Of a DNA stretch of 13,267 nt, positions 1 to 9,400 are shown piece by piece. The translations under genes were made by a program, and so were the position numbers. The DNA is from Lunasporangiospora selenospora (taxonomy: Eukaryota > Mortierellomycota > Mortierellomycetes > Mortierellales > Mortierellaceae): NCBI GenBank assembly GCA_015680635.1, contig JAABOA010000068.1, positions 1 through 13,267 on the forward strand, given 5' to 3'. The notes beneath the pieces were generated by a model, which worked only from the letters and a program-made list of their open reading frames with translations, was not told the DNA's origin and did not search any database. Numbering within the stretch: position 1 is the stretch's first letter; each line of letters starts with the position of its first letter.

Positions 1-1212
1 TAAAGAAAAAAAAAAGTTAAAAAAAAAAAAGCCATTTTCTGTCAAGAAAACATTTATAATCGCAGATCTTTTAAATCCTCTTCCTATTGTCACAGCTGCT
101 GTAAAGTAATTCAAATACTTACTCCTGACAATCTTTGGGTCCAAGATGGAGTGCAATTCATCTGGGAAGAACGACTTGCCTAATTTCGGTCCACAAGGAG
201 AGAGAGAGAGAGAGAGAAGCGGATAAGGTTGGTGCGGGGAAGGGGTTGGTCAGTGACACGATAGTTGATTACTAACTAATAGCTATCCATGAGTTTAAAA
301 AGACTTCAAATTTGCTCCGCATGCTGGATTGGATCAAATAAAGCTGTTGGGCGAGGGCTAGTTCCAATTGAATAAGGCTAGAGTCGAGAAGGAATGTCGA
401 TCCTTCATTTTGCTTATGCAAGTCCATAATTTCTGAATATCGGGCGCTAATGACGACTGAACTCCTGATCAAATGTCCTTCCTCTTTCCTGGACTAATAT
501 TTTCCGTGATGGAGTTACGGATGGCTTTTCCCTGATCCAGTCCATGTGCGGTTATTCTTTATGTAATTGTAGTCCTTTTTTTGAGTGTGGTGGGTGTATT
601 GTTTCTTTTTCTTTTTCTCCAATCTTACTTGATTTAATAGTGTCAAGTTTCAACCTCGTTGCGGCTGTGTCCTTATGGTATCGATCCGTGTATTTCAAAA
701 TGGCTAGTGGAAAGGGTAAAAAAAAGAAGGGAGGGGGGGGGTCTGTTAATGGGGCGTGAATTGGAAAAGCGGACAATGGTGCTAACTACAAGCTCAAATC
801 GAGCAGGCTCATGCAAAGTGACGAAACATGTTCCTCCTTTACCTCCAGACTTCTTGGGCTCAGTAAGGTAATATGGGCTAGAGTACCACATTTCCTTCAG
901 CCTTTTCATAGAAGCATACATTTCGTCCTCTTCTTCGTTTGGTAGTTTCGCAACAGGAACAGGAATGTCCTAGAGAGAGTTTAAAGCAATTGATGGAGCG
1001 ATCAGTTCAAACTGTCCTTCTCAAGTCCAGGGTGCAAGAGAGATCGAGGAAAAGAATACAATAGAGAGACGGTGATATATTACAGGATAGGTGCCTTCTG
1101 GGTTCTTGAAAGTAGCCTGGATAGCATCGGGTCCAAACATCGGGATATTAGGCCCTCCACGACCTCCTCCACGACCTCCTCCACGACCACCACCACGACC
1201 TCCACGAGACAT
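1..1212 (-). CDS. RPC31: RNA polymerase III subunit Rpc31/RPC7 (partial, 3' end outside window)
   Basis: Rpc31 belongs to the C82-C34-C31 subcomplex that lets RNA polymerase III start transcription of tRNA and 5S genes in the nucleus. Four exons are visible on the minus strand: 1212-1084, 969-843, 703-629 and 179-123, with donors GTAATA, GTAAAG, GTAAGA and GTAAGT. All phases agree and give 129 residues. Residues 1-20 are an RGG/GGR repeat, as at the N-terminus of yeast Rpc31. Next come an acidic patch followed by a basic helix (about 53-70), SSPYYL (73-78), KYTDRYHKD (89-97), which resembles the family's IERYSDKY motif, and SFFPDELHSILDPK (113-126). The acidic C-terminus expected for the family is not in the window. 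The fourth intron runs off the left edge; its last visible bases (on the minus strand TTAAC, then a T-run) look like a branch point and pyrimidine tract, so the next exon probably begins just outside. The start has G at -3. The family call rests on short motifs and gene architecture, so it is good but not certain. Confidence 0.82.
180..628 (-). other. Long intron 3 of RPC31
   Basis: This 449-nt intron starts with GTAAGA and ends in TTAG. A CACTGAC branch-like site and a 20-nt CT run (198-217) precede the acceptor. It is about twice as long as any other intron here. It contains a 66-codon open stretch (472-272, minus) with no family match; the flanking exons join in phase without it (K-S-S-K-S-F-F-P), so I treat it as non-coding. 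A look for C/D-box snoRNA signals on the transcribed strand found no RUGAUGA box. Confidence 0.65.
198..217. repeat. (GA)10 microsatellite
   Basis: A perfect GA dinucleotide run on the plus strand. On the minus strand it is a CT run ending about 18 nt before the RPC31 exon 4 acceptor, so it probably serves as the polypyrimidine tract. Confidence 0.9.
1157..1204 (-). repeat. Tandem 12-bp repeat coding the RGG tract of Rpc31
   Basis: About four copies of a 12-bp unit (plus strand ccacgacctcct, with two diverged copies) lie inside exon 1. They encode repeated Gly-Gly-Gly-Arg at the Rpc31 N-terminus. The unit is in frame, so gain or loss of copies would change RGG number without a frameshift. 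Confidence 0.85.
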
Positions 1213-1808
1213 TGCGGGTTATTTAAAGTGTTGATGAGAGAGTGAATTGGAAATGGGCTGAAAAGTGTGTAAATGACCAGGTCGCAAGAAATTCAATAGA
1301 AAGGTAATGAGACCGCCAAAAAGAAACCGAAGCAAGGAATTGGCTGATGAGTGAGTAGATATGAGCAAAGGAGTCTCTTTGTCCTTGTTCCCTTTTTCTT
1401 TTTTTTTCTTTTTTTTTGAGGCAGCGAAAAAACAACTATTTGCTCAGCCACAGACTATCAATGGACTTCTGAGACCTTTGGACACTTTCTCAAGTGTGGA
1501 ATTCTTGTCGCCTTCATGGTGAATTATGACTCCTTTCAAGCATGATCCAATCCAATGGATGCATCTGAATGAAGCATGTCGGACTGCGCCCATTCTATTC
1601 GTTCAGTGAAAGTGAACCAAGATTTTTTTTTTTTTTAAAAAAAAGGGGAAGGGACCTCTGTTGAGTCAACCGCTTTGCCACCAACTGGAGGCGCTGCATT
1701 GAATACGCAATTAAAATTTTAGACAAAAGCGATATTCGGGATGCCCTTCTAATACAATTAGGTACCCGTTGCTTTCTCATATGTCGATGAAAATGTCTAT
1801 TCTAGTAA
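1213..1808 (-). promoter_or_regulatory. COG6 3' flank and RPC31 upstream region
   Basis: This is a 596-bp gap between two minus-strand genes. The RPC31-proximal side holds a CCAAT box on the minus strand (1343-1339, about 127 bp before the start codon) and a poly(dA:dT) tract at about 1389-1418, both common in fungal promoters. A second T-run followed by an A-run lies at 1622-1645. I found no canonical AATAAA for COG6 and no RNA gene. The short open frames here have no recognisable protein features. Confidence 0.45.
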
Positions 1809-4609
1809 CTAGTCTTCTACAAGAAGCATCTCCACCTCATCCGCCGTCCTCACTAGAATCGTCGCAGGGAACTCGTACTTGTTCAAGGGATGCTCAATGG
1901 CTTCACATAGTTGACGGTACGCGCTCACAAACATCTTGACATTCTTGGAGCTAACCGTCTTTGCCAAGCGTGAGGATACGATCTTGGAAAGTCTCGAAGT
2001 GAGATCGAGGTGGACCGATCCCAAGAAATGGTCAATGTTCGAGAGAACCCCTGACACCGAGGTTGCGTCCATATTGGGCAATGTCGACAATGGGGTCTGA
2101 GAATTTGACAGAGAAAAAAAAAAGAAAAGAAAAAAGATTCAGATCGGATGCTCACTTGGAAATACCGCTTGTAAAAAATTAAAGTAGAGGAGCTGTTACC
2201 ACTTCGTCCTTTGTTTCTAAAGCCTGAATCAGATACGCGATCCCTGATTGCTTCAAGAGAGCAGTATGCTATAGTGGAATAAGATAAAGAAAAGTTGCTT
2301 TGATTAGTGGGGTCATCTAGCAAAGATTAATCCTCCTATCATCACTGTACTTTCTCTTTCGGTACTCTACCTGCTCCTCTACAATGACATCAATATATTC
2401 TTGAATCTGTCTCTCAAGGTCTTGAGTTTTGTGTTTTGTGAATGGGTATACAAGTGCCGACTAACATATCCAATAGATGCGTGGTTTCATCCCAGTGAGT
2501 GTCGCGTGCATTGACAAAGTGCCAGAGCAAGACCATTTGCGGTCCAGAGTGATAATAAAGTGTTCCATAGTTACCTGAACATAATGCAGACAGTTCATCA
2601 TGTAGACTGCTCTATTGAACACGCTCTGCTGAGCAGCGCTAATCTCGCACATCTGGAAAAGTGGATCAACCACCGAGTTCAAAATAGGCTCAAAATCCTT
2701 GTTTCCTTCATCCGCTTGAACAAACGATGTGTCGAACGACTTCATAATCTCTTTAAGCTGCGAAACAGCCTCCTTCACAGCAAATGTCGGTCCAAGATCT
2801 TGTGCTGGATACTCTGGTCGTCTCAGCAGATCTGCAGATTGTTTGCCAATAGCTTCATAGAATACTTGCATGGAGGAGTCCGAGATTTCGCGCAGTGTCT
2901 TTGAAAGCGACGCCTCAGTACCCAGAGCCTTTTCAATAGTGGATGTGTAGAAGCGGATCAAATTTGAAATCTTGAATGCTGTAATGGCATTGGCCTGTGA
3001 GACCAAGACTTGCTCCACTCGAGACTAGAGTCACAAAAAAACATTAGCACGAAAATTGGATAAATTGCACAGGTCCATATTGAGAAATATTACCTTTAGT
3101 GGTCTCGCGGTTCCTTCGAGGTTCTTGTCCATAAGTGATGCCACGACTTCAGCATCTGTCTCCTCACTCTCCACAAGCCGGAGCGAGCTCGCCTTTGTTA
3201 CCTTAACCTCAGCCTGTCCACGGCCACGATTCCTCCTTTCATTGTCCAAAAGACTCTCCAAGAATTCACGCTCGCTCGCTGCGGTCTGGTGAATCCAGGC
3301 AAGCATGTCTCCAATGTAGCGAAGTGGATCATGGGCATGCAACTCAATGGGTCGAGGTGTGCCTCCTGGGCCGCCTCTTGTGAGAGCATCGATAAAAGCC
3401 CTGAGGATCACGTTTCGTCGCACATGAACTAGTTCCTCCAAGATTGATCTATTATTTCAACGTCAATTAAAAAAAAGCGACAAGTTTCTGTTAGGAGCTG
3501 AGTTGCTAACTGTAGTCATTCATTTGCCTATTACAATTCCACCCCAGCCAAAACAGGTACCTGAAGAACTGATCATCCTGTTTCAATGCCTGCATGGCCT
3601 TTTTCGTGACCTGACGGACTTCTATCATCCCATCTGGTCGACTCATTGCCCTACATTCTGTCTGCATCCAACGGAACAACTTTTCGTACGAAATGTTTCG
3701 GTATGTCCTCATAGACTCCATAATCTCCAGTCTAGTCATCCAAAGTAGAATCAAGATAGTTATAGTTGGGAGTATGTTCATTTGTATAGGTTTCTAGTGG
3801 TTAAAGAGGAATTAAGGAAGAGATAACACTTACCCTGCACGTTGATGTTCCGTGATCAGTAGTGCATTGCAGTCGGCGTGAATCTCCTCCAGGTGCTCCA
3901 GTGCTTCGAAAAACGCTGGAGTAACATCCATGGCAGTAGAGCACAAGATTGTGATCTCTGATTCTGAAAGAGTAAACCGTTCCAAAAACGCCTCAAGAAT
4001 GGTTTGTCGAACCTCGCAGAGGTTGCTAGATGGATATTATTATTTTAAAAGTGTCCAATGCCCTCTCCCTTAGTTAGCTGACTGAACCATCTTAGTGTGA
4101 GGAGCCAGCGAATACCATTTCATTCATTATCTACCTCTGTTCCCGAAGAGCGTCGGCTTGACCGAGTAACGTAATGGTTTTGTCACTCGCGGTATCAAGC
4201 CGGTCCTGCATCTCCTGACAGAGCAAGTTCATCGCGTTCATCTCTGCTTCTAGTTCCAGAAATTGCTGAGATTTGCATTGGAAATGAATAGCAAGGAAAT
4301 CCGAACGAGACCAAAAGGTTAACTCTCAAGTAGACATTAATAATGGAAGGATTCCATTGTTGTGTGGTGTGGAGGTTGGCCATTCCGTAGACTCACATTG
4401 TTGACTTTTTCAAGTTCCTGGAGTAACAGGTAGTTGACCTCAGTTCCTCGACGCTCAATGTCGCCACGGAGATTATGGCGCGCGTTGACGGCATTGACAG
4501 TGTAGAATTCGGACAGTGCTGTAAGAGATGTCCTAAGCTTTTGATCATCCAGTGATGATGAGAGAAGCTTGGTCAGCTTGGCACTTAAAGGATTGGCTGT
4601 TGCACTCAT
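1809..4609 (-). CDS. COG6: Conserved oligomeric Golgi complex subunit 6
   Basis: Cog6 is a lobe-B subunit of the eight-subunit COG tether, which captures vesicles for retrograde traffic within the Golgi. Nine exons join in frame: 4609-4397, 4265-4135, 4025-3834, 3731-3561, 3448-3094, 3024-2575, 2460-2371, 2268-2200 and 2096-1809. They give 652 aa, close to the roughly 657 aa of human COG6. Recognisable blocks are NPLSAKL plus the helix ending HNLRGDIER (about 7-53), HQRAGLEIMESM (about 174-185), and a highly conserved stretch [11 protein letters not shown]...[13 protein letters not shown] (255-287). Further on are the AVYMMNCL segment near 493-500 and the C-terminal LPNMDA...LNKYEFP block in exon 9. 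The N-terminal third is helical, as expected for COG subunits. The start has A at -3 and gives the N-terminus expected for the family. The eight introns are 69-131 nt with GT-AG ends. No domain is missing. Identity is very secure. Confidence 0.97.
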
Positions 4610-4765
4610 GCTGTGGTGTTAATGTGGTTGCATCCAATGAAACCCAGGGAGGTGGGGCTGGTGAGAATTGTTATTTGGGGCAAATACACGCGTCGCCTGG
4701 TATCCTGCCTTCAGTGCTTGGTCGATGATGACTCCTGATTCGTTTCTGTCAGGTCCAAGTGATAA

Positions 4766-4785
4766 AGAGAGAGAGAGTGAGAGAT
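4766..4785. repeat. Imperfect GA/CT run upstream of COG6
   Basis: A GA-dinucleotide run on the plus strand with one GTGA interruption. It lies about 160 bp before the COG6 start codon and reads as a CT-rich stretch on the coding strand, as is common near fungal transcription starts. Confidence 0.8.
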
Positions 4786-5000
4786 AGTGCTCCTTATTAC
4801 GGCTTTAGTGCACGTGCCTCAACAAACTCTGTAACGTTTTTTTTTTTCATTTTCTGTTGCCTCCAAGCAGCTTTCTCAATCATCTCTTTGCAGTCAAGGC
4901 TTGTCAAGCAGTAGGAAAAAAAGGGAGTTATTGCAAACTTGGCCAGTTTTGACATTAAAGTACCAACTTGTTTACTTGGCATGATATTTGGACTTGTAGT

Positions 5001-5006
5001 CTTATT
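5001..5006 (-). terminator. Possible ELF1 polyadenylation signal (AATAAG variant)
   Basis: The minus strand reads CAATAAGAC here, about 220 nt past the ELF1 stop codon. A one-base variant of AATAAA is weak evidence alone; no better hexamer was seen closer to the stop. Confidence 0.3.
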
Positions 5007-5227
5007 GAAGGGAGAAAATAATAAAAGGGTTTTACAGCATGACTAGAGTATACTCCAAGGACAGGAGGCCAAAAAATAGTACAGACAATGTCAACGAAAG
5101 AATCCAGACAGCTACCGACTAGCCGCCGCTACCGCCTCTAACAAATCTGGTACATCAGTAAAAAAACCAACAAAAGGGGATAACGCCGCGTCGATCCTAT
5201 GTGTGAGAGTGGGAGGGGCTGGGCACT

Positions 5228-5993
5228 CTAATCGTCGTCGTCGTAGCGATCATAAGGCTTGCTTCTCCTTGGCCTTTCCCGGTCACCATCATCTCGGCTC
5301 CTGTCCCTTTCACGTTCTCTATCACGATCCCTATCTCTGTCGCCTCGGTCCCGATCCGAAGCTGAGGATCGTCCTGCCTTTGCAGAAGCGTTGACAGCCT
5401 CACAAGCATCGATCCAGTCGTGGTAAACGTCCACTGCGTGACTCAAGTCTATTATATCCAAATGTTATCGAATAGAATAAAAATGAAATATGCTTGTCAG
5501 TGTCCATCATTTCAACCAAATGATTTTTTTTTGTTTGCTTTTTGTTTTTGTTTTCGATGCCGTTGCCCATTGATCGCAGATGCATCGCAGTGAACAGGGA
5601 AACACTTCAATCCTAAAAGTGTCATCTCATTGCAAGTCGATCGACCCTCGAGAGTAGATTCGAGTCGAGGAACGTACAGTTGATGGCGCAGGTATAGGTG
5701 ACGCCGCACATGCGACATTGGAGGTGACCTACTTTCTGGTCAAAGTCACTATTAGAGATGAATAAAACAAAGATTCGATTAACATCAGCAAGGCAGAGAC
5801 ATGCTATCGTGTGATACATCCAATGGAAATCAGATCAAATCAATGTTGGCTCCAAAAGGGTTAATTTCGGAGAGATGTCGTACAGCTTGCAATTGATTGA
5901 TTTTTCGTGAAAGCAGGAGACGCAGTCAAATTGAGTGTCGAGCACCTTCTTCACTCGCGCCTGAGGCTTTCGTGCACTCTTTCTCTTTCCCAT
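5228..5993 (-). CDS. ELF1: Transcription elongation factor 1 (Elf1/ELOF1)
   Basis: Elf1 is a small zinc protein that rides with RNA polymerase II and helps it through nucleosomes and in transcription-coupled repair. Three exons, 5993-5884, 5748-5678 and 5448-5228, join in phase to 133 aa. The basic N-terminus MGKRKSARKP matches the family. The zinc site is C24-V-S-C27 and C48-R-M-C51, followed by AINYLSHAVDVYHDWIDACEAVN (58-80), nearly identical to the conserved SEPVDVYSDWIDACE core. The start has A at -3 and G at +4. Residues 87-133 form a low-complexity tail rich in alternating Arg, Asp and Glu, ending DRYDDDD. In yeast the extension after the zinc domain is strongly acidic; here it is mixed charge and net near neutral. 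The gene is divergent from MIP1 across 469 bp. The two introns are 135 and 229 nt. Confidence 0.97.
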
Positions 5994-6188
5994 TGTGGTA
6001 GGACCGAGGGTATGTGATGAAAAGGAGAGAGCAGGGGATACCGAAGGAGTACAATAAAAGAGGAAGGGGAGATGGTCCAGAAAGGAGTTGCTGGTCAAGT
6101 GGGAAAGGGAGAGAGGTAATGGGGCAAATGCAAAGATCAGAGATGTTGGCACTCAGTACGAGAGGCGATGGTGAGTTGGGAAAAGATT

Positions 6189-6219
6189 TGGCGGCATCAT
6201 AGAGAAATGCATGCCGCCA
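6189..6219. promoter_or_regulatory. Inverted repeat, 9-bp arms with 13-nt spacer
   Basis: The arms TGGCGGCAT (6189-6197) and ATGCCGCCA (6211-6219) are perfect reverse complements. The arms contain CGG/CCG triplets, as in sites for Zn2Cys6 dimers, and a GGCGGC core resembling yeast URS1. Position between divergent genes suggests a regulator binding site, though no factor can be named. Confidence 0.5.
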
Positions 6220-6228
6220 GTAGCAAGG

Positions 6229-6248
6229 GCCAAGTACCAGTACTAGGC
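6229..6248. promoter_or_regulatory. 20-bp near-palindrome
   Basis: The arms GCC-A-AGTAC and GTACT-A-GGC flank a CA centre, pairing at eight of nine positions with one A/A mismatch. It starts 10 bp after the first inverted repeat and lies just before the poly(dA:dT) tract. It is a candidate dimeric protein site. Confidence 0.45.
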
Positions 6249-6256
6249 AGTCACAG

Positions 6257-6284
6257 TTTTCTTTTTTTCTTTTTTTTTTTTTTT
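6257..6284. repeat. Poly(dA:dT) tract in the divergent promoter
   Basis: The plus strand shows 28 bases of T broken only by two Cs, with 15 Ts in a row at 6270-6284. Such tracts exclude nucleosomes in fungal promoters; here that fits an open region serving both genes. Confidence 0.8.
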
Positions 6285-6462
6285 GGTGAGAAGGAATTCA
6301 CCTTATTCAGACTCTTCTCACCCCGCGCATTGCTCCGGTACCCATTTGGTTCCACCCTCTTTCTCACCTGGCTGCAGGACTTAACCAGGAGAGAAGAGTT
6401 ACCTTGCCCCTTTCTCATTTAACAACCCTTTGCATTCATTTCTCTCATTTCCACAATTCTGA

Positions 6463-9400
6463 ATGGCACAGCGTCTAGTTCCTCGCCTTTCTTGGCCTCA
6501 AAGCGCTCGCCAGCAACTCACTCACCCATGGCTGCGTACCCCTCACTCAAGTGTTTGCTACCGCTGCGCTGTCCCTCAGCCAGTTGACCTCAGGCGCCAC
6601 AATTCCCGCGCTTCCCTCACTACAATCCCATCACAGTCTTCCCGTGTGGTCGATCCCACGCCTCGGCTGAAAAGTGCACACTTATCCCCAGGGTTTCCCA
6701 GGAGTAGTCTCATTTACAGCTCCAGTGCTAGTCGGTCCACTCTTCAGCGGAACAATGGATACGTGCCCCTCCGTTTAATGTCTGCCCAGGTTGAGGCTCC
6801 ACGGACCTGTAAGTTTGCTTGTGCTCAACCAAGGAAAAGGCTATTCTAAACGATCATGTGCTGTTCAGCTATGGTGCGCAATCTTTTAGACTTATTCATC
6901 ACTCTGTCATTTGTCTGTTAACACAATCAATAGCGATGAGGAAAAACGAGGTTGATGTTCAAATGCTTCACCCTGGACTTCATAGCAAGGTCTTTCCTAG
7001 TAGCACTGGAACTGGCGTGGCAGCCGAATCCCGTCCTACTCCAGAGATGATCAAATGTGCCATTTCTCATCTCGAAAAGTCAAACCTGTGGGGAAAAGAT
7101 CCTATTCTAGTCCCGGACACGACGTTTCCAGTTCCACACTTGCGAGGAAATACGATTGAGGATCATTTTTACAACATTGGTGTCCGTGATTCCGCCACCT
7201 ACAAGAAACTTGCCGTCGATTTCTCTCAGTTACCTTCACACCCACTACCCGACACTTGGCTAATGCAGGAAGGATGGACACGCTATGGAAAGGATGGAAC
7301 CATAAGCCGGGTCGAATACCCCCTGGAAAAGACTTTTACCTTTGATGTTGAGACGGTCCCTGCTCTAAGCAAGTTTCCTGTCATGGCATGCGCTCTTTCA
7401 TCAGAGGCATGGTATGGTTGGGTCTCACCTTGGCTCATCAATCCCCAAACAGTGGATGGACACCAGAACGACCAACACCTCATGTCTTTTGGACCAAGTC
7501 CCAACAAAGCTGGACACGAAAAGATCTTAATCGGCCATAACGTTGGATATGATCGGGCACGAGTTCTTGAAGAGTACTCGATAGAGCAGAATGGTATTCG
7601 ATATCTAGACACGATGAGTTTGCACGTAGCCGTGTCAGGACTGTGTTCTCAGCAACGTCCCGGCTGGATCAAATATTCAAAAGCAACAGAGAATGAGGAC
7701 ACTGCCTACTTGGATGCATTCAAGGACACAACGGGAAAATATTTTGATGTGAGCGCAGTCAACAGTCTATTACAGGTTTCCAAATTCCATTGCTCGATTC
7801 ATATGGATAAGGCCCCTAGAAACATTCTTATGGAGGCAAAGGATATCAAGTTAATTCAGGACAACTTTCAGGATCTGATGCAATACTGTGGCAAGGATGT
7901 GACTGCAACTCATGCCGTCTTTCAACAAACATTTCCGAAATATCTCGAAAAGTGTCCGCATCCTGTCTCGTTTGCTGGTGTCTTGCAAATGGGATCCTCG
8001 TTCCTGACTGTCAACGAAGGCTGGACCGACTATATTACTCGATGCAATCGACTTTACAATGAGATATCAGAGAATGTCGAGTCGAAGCTGTCTCTTCTCG
8101 CCCATCAGGCTCTGGAAAATTATGAAAAGGACAACGCGTTCTACAAAGATGACCCATGGCTTAGTCAACTTAACTGGGAGTTTCCAAAGAGGGAGTGGAA
8201 AGAGGGGATTCCACTCAAGAGTGGCAATGGATACAGAAAGGGTTGCGAGCCACGGTGGGTGTGTCGTGCCAAGCTCCTCCCAGACAAGCCAGAATGGTAC
8301 CGAGACCTCTGGGACTCTAGTGAGAAACGAATTCGCCTTTCGACCCGACAACGGGTTGCACCCATCCTTTTGAAACTACAATGGCATGGATACCCACTTG
8401 TACACTCAGGCCTCTATGGATGGACCTTCCAGGTGCCAATGGATGACAAGGAGTATGTTACACGACTTGACCCGCTTACGTTCCCACTAGAAAACGAAGA
8501 AGGATACCAGAAAGCTTTTGACTTGCAAAATTATCGATACTATCGTCTTCCGCACAAGTCTGGCGAGGGAATGAATGTTGGAAACCCGCTCTCAAAAGGT
8601 TATGTCTCTCATTTTGATGATCATATCCTGAGCTCGTATTCTCCTCCAGGAGATTCGGATGACAGCAGCACCAAGTTGGCCAAGCAAGCCCTCGATATGA
8701 ATGCACAGTGTGCCTACTGGGTGAGCGCCAAGGAGCGCATCGAGGACCAGTTTGTTGTTTGGGAAAAGGACGTCAATGGCCTGGGCAAGCGCATGGGTCT
8801 TCCAAGCAGGGGCGAAACCCGGAACAGCGGAATCATTCTGCCACAGATTGTCACTATGGGGACTGTTACCAGACGTGCAGTTGAAAAGACATGGATGACA
8901 GCAAGCAATGCCAAGAAGAACCGCATTGGATCCGAACTAAAGTCGAATGTAGAAGCGCCTGCAGGATACAAGATTGTTGGTGCAGATGTTGACTCTGAAG
9001 AGCTGTGGATCTCGAGCTTGATGGGTGACGCTCAGTTCAGGATGCATGGCGCCACAGCACTCGGATGGATGACACTTCAAGGAACAAAGTCCGCAGGCAC
9101 GGATTTACATTCCAAGACAGCCCAGATCATGGGTATCTCGCGTGACCAGGCCAAAATCTTCAACTATGGACGCATCTATGGTGCTGGCGTAAACTTTGCG
9201 ACACGACTTTTGCAACAATTCAATTCGAGCATTGATACTGTAGAGGCGAAGCAAAAGGCTCAGGATCTTTACACAGCCACCAAGGGCGTCAAAATCTCTA
9301 GACCACAAGAGTATGAGGTGGTTCACGACAGGCCATTTTGGCACGGTGGTACCGAGAGCTATATGTTCAATAGTCTCGAACGAACTGCAACTGCAGAAGA

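Larger units (their letters stand above)
4610..5227 (-). promoter_or_regulatory. ELF1 3' flank and COG6 upstream region
   Basis: This is a 618-bp gap between two minus-strand genes. Near ELF1, an AATAAG variant poly(A) signal lies on the minus strand at 5006-5001, about 220 nt after the ELF1 stop. Near COG6 there is an imperfect GA/CT run (about 4766-4785) and a CCAAT pentamer in plus orientation at 4636-4640 or nearby. A 61-codon minus-strand open frame (4982-4797) is discussed in the findings. No tRNA or other RNA gene was recognised. Confidence 0.4.
5994..6462. promoter_or_regulatory. Shared divergent promoter of ELF1 and MIP1
   Basis: This 469-bp gap separates two start codons that face away from each other, so it must carry both promoters. 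The ELF1 side (about 6010-6120) is purine-rich on the plus strand, so C/T-rich in the ELF1 direction. The centre has two neighbouring inverted repeats, then a poly(dA:dT) tract (6257-6284). The MIP1 leader side (about 6300-6460) is C/T-rich. No convincing TATA box was found for either gene. The spurious open frames here (6014-6202 and 6168-6422) have no protein-like features. Confidence 0.75.

Noticed and set aside
272-472. Minus-strand open stretch with ARYSEIMD as an Rpc31 exon
   Set aside because: Exons 3 and 4 join in perfect phase without it and exon 3 already carries the motif; no good acceptor/donor pair in phase was found around it.
4721-4742. C/D-box snoRNA candidate (ATGATGA followed by CTGA, plus strand)
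   Set aside because: The boxes are only about 4 nt apart, with no second C/D pair or terminal stem in the next 100 bases.
6819-6935. Extension of MIP1 exon 2 upstream through 6819
   Set aside because: This is intron 1: GTAAGT at 6809 and TAG at 6931-6933 join exon 1 in phase and supply the presequence.
8059-8373. 104-codon plus-strand frame within MIP1
   Set aside because: Shadow frame inside the polymerase exon; the MIP1 frame here keeps conserved family sequence.
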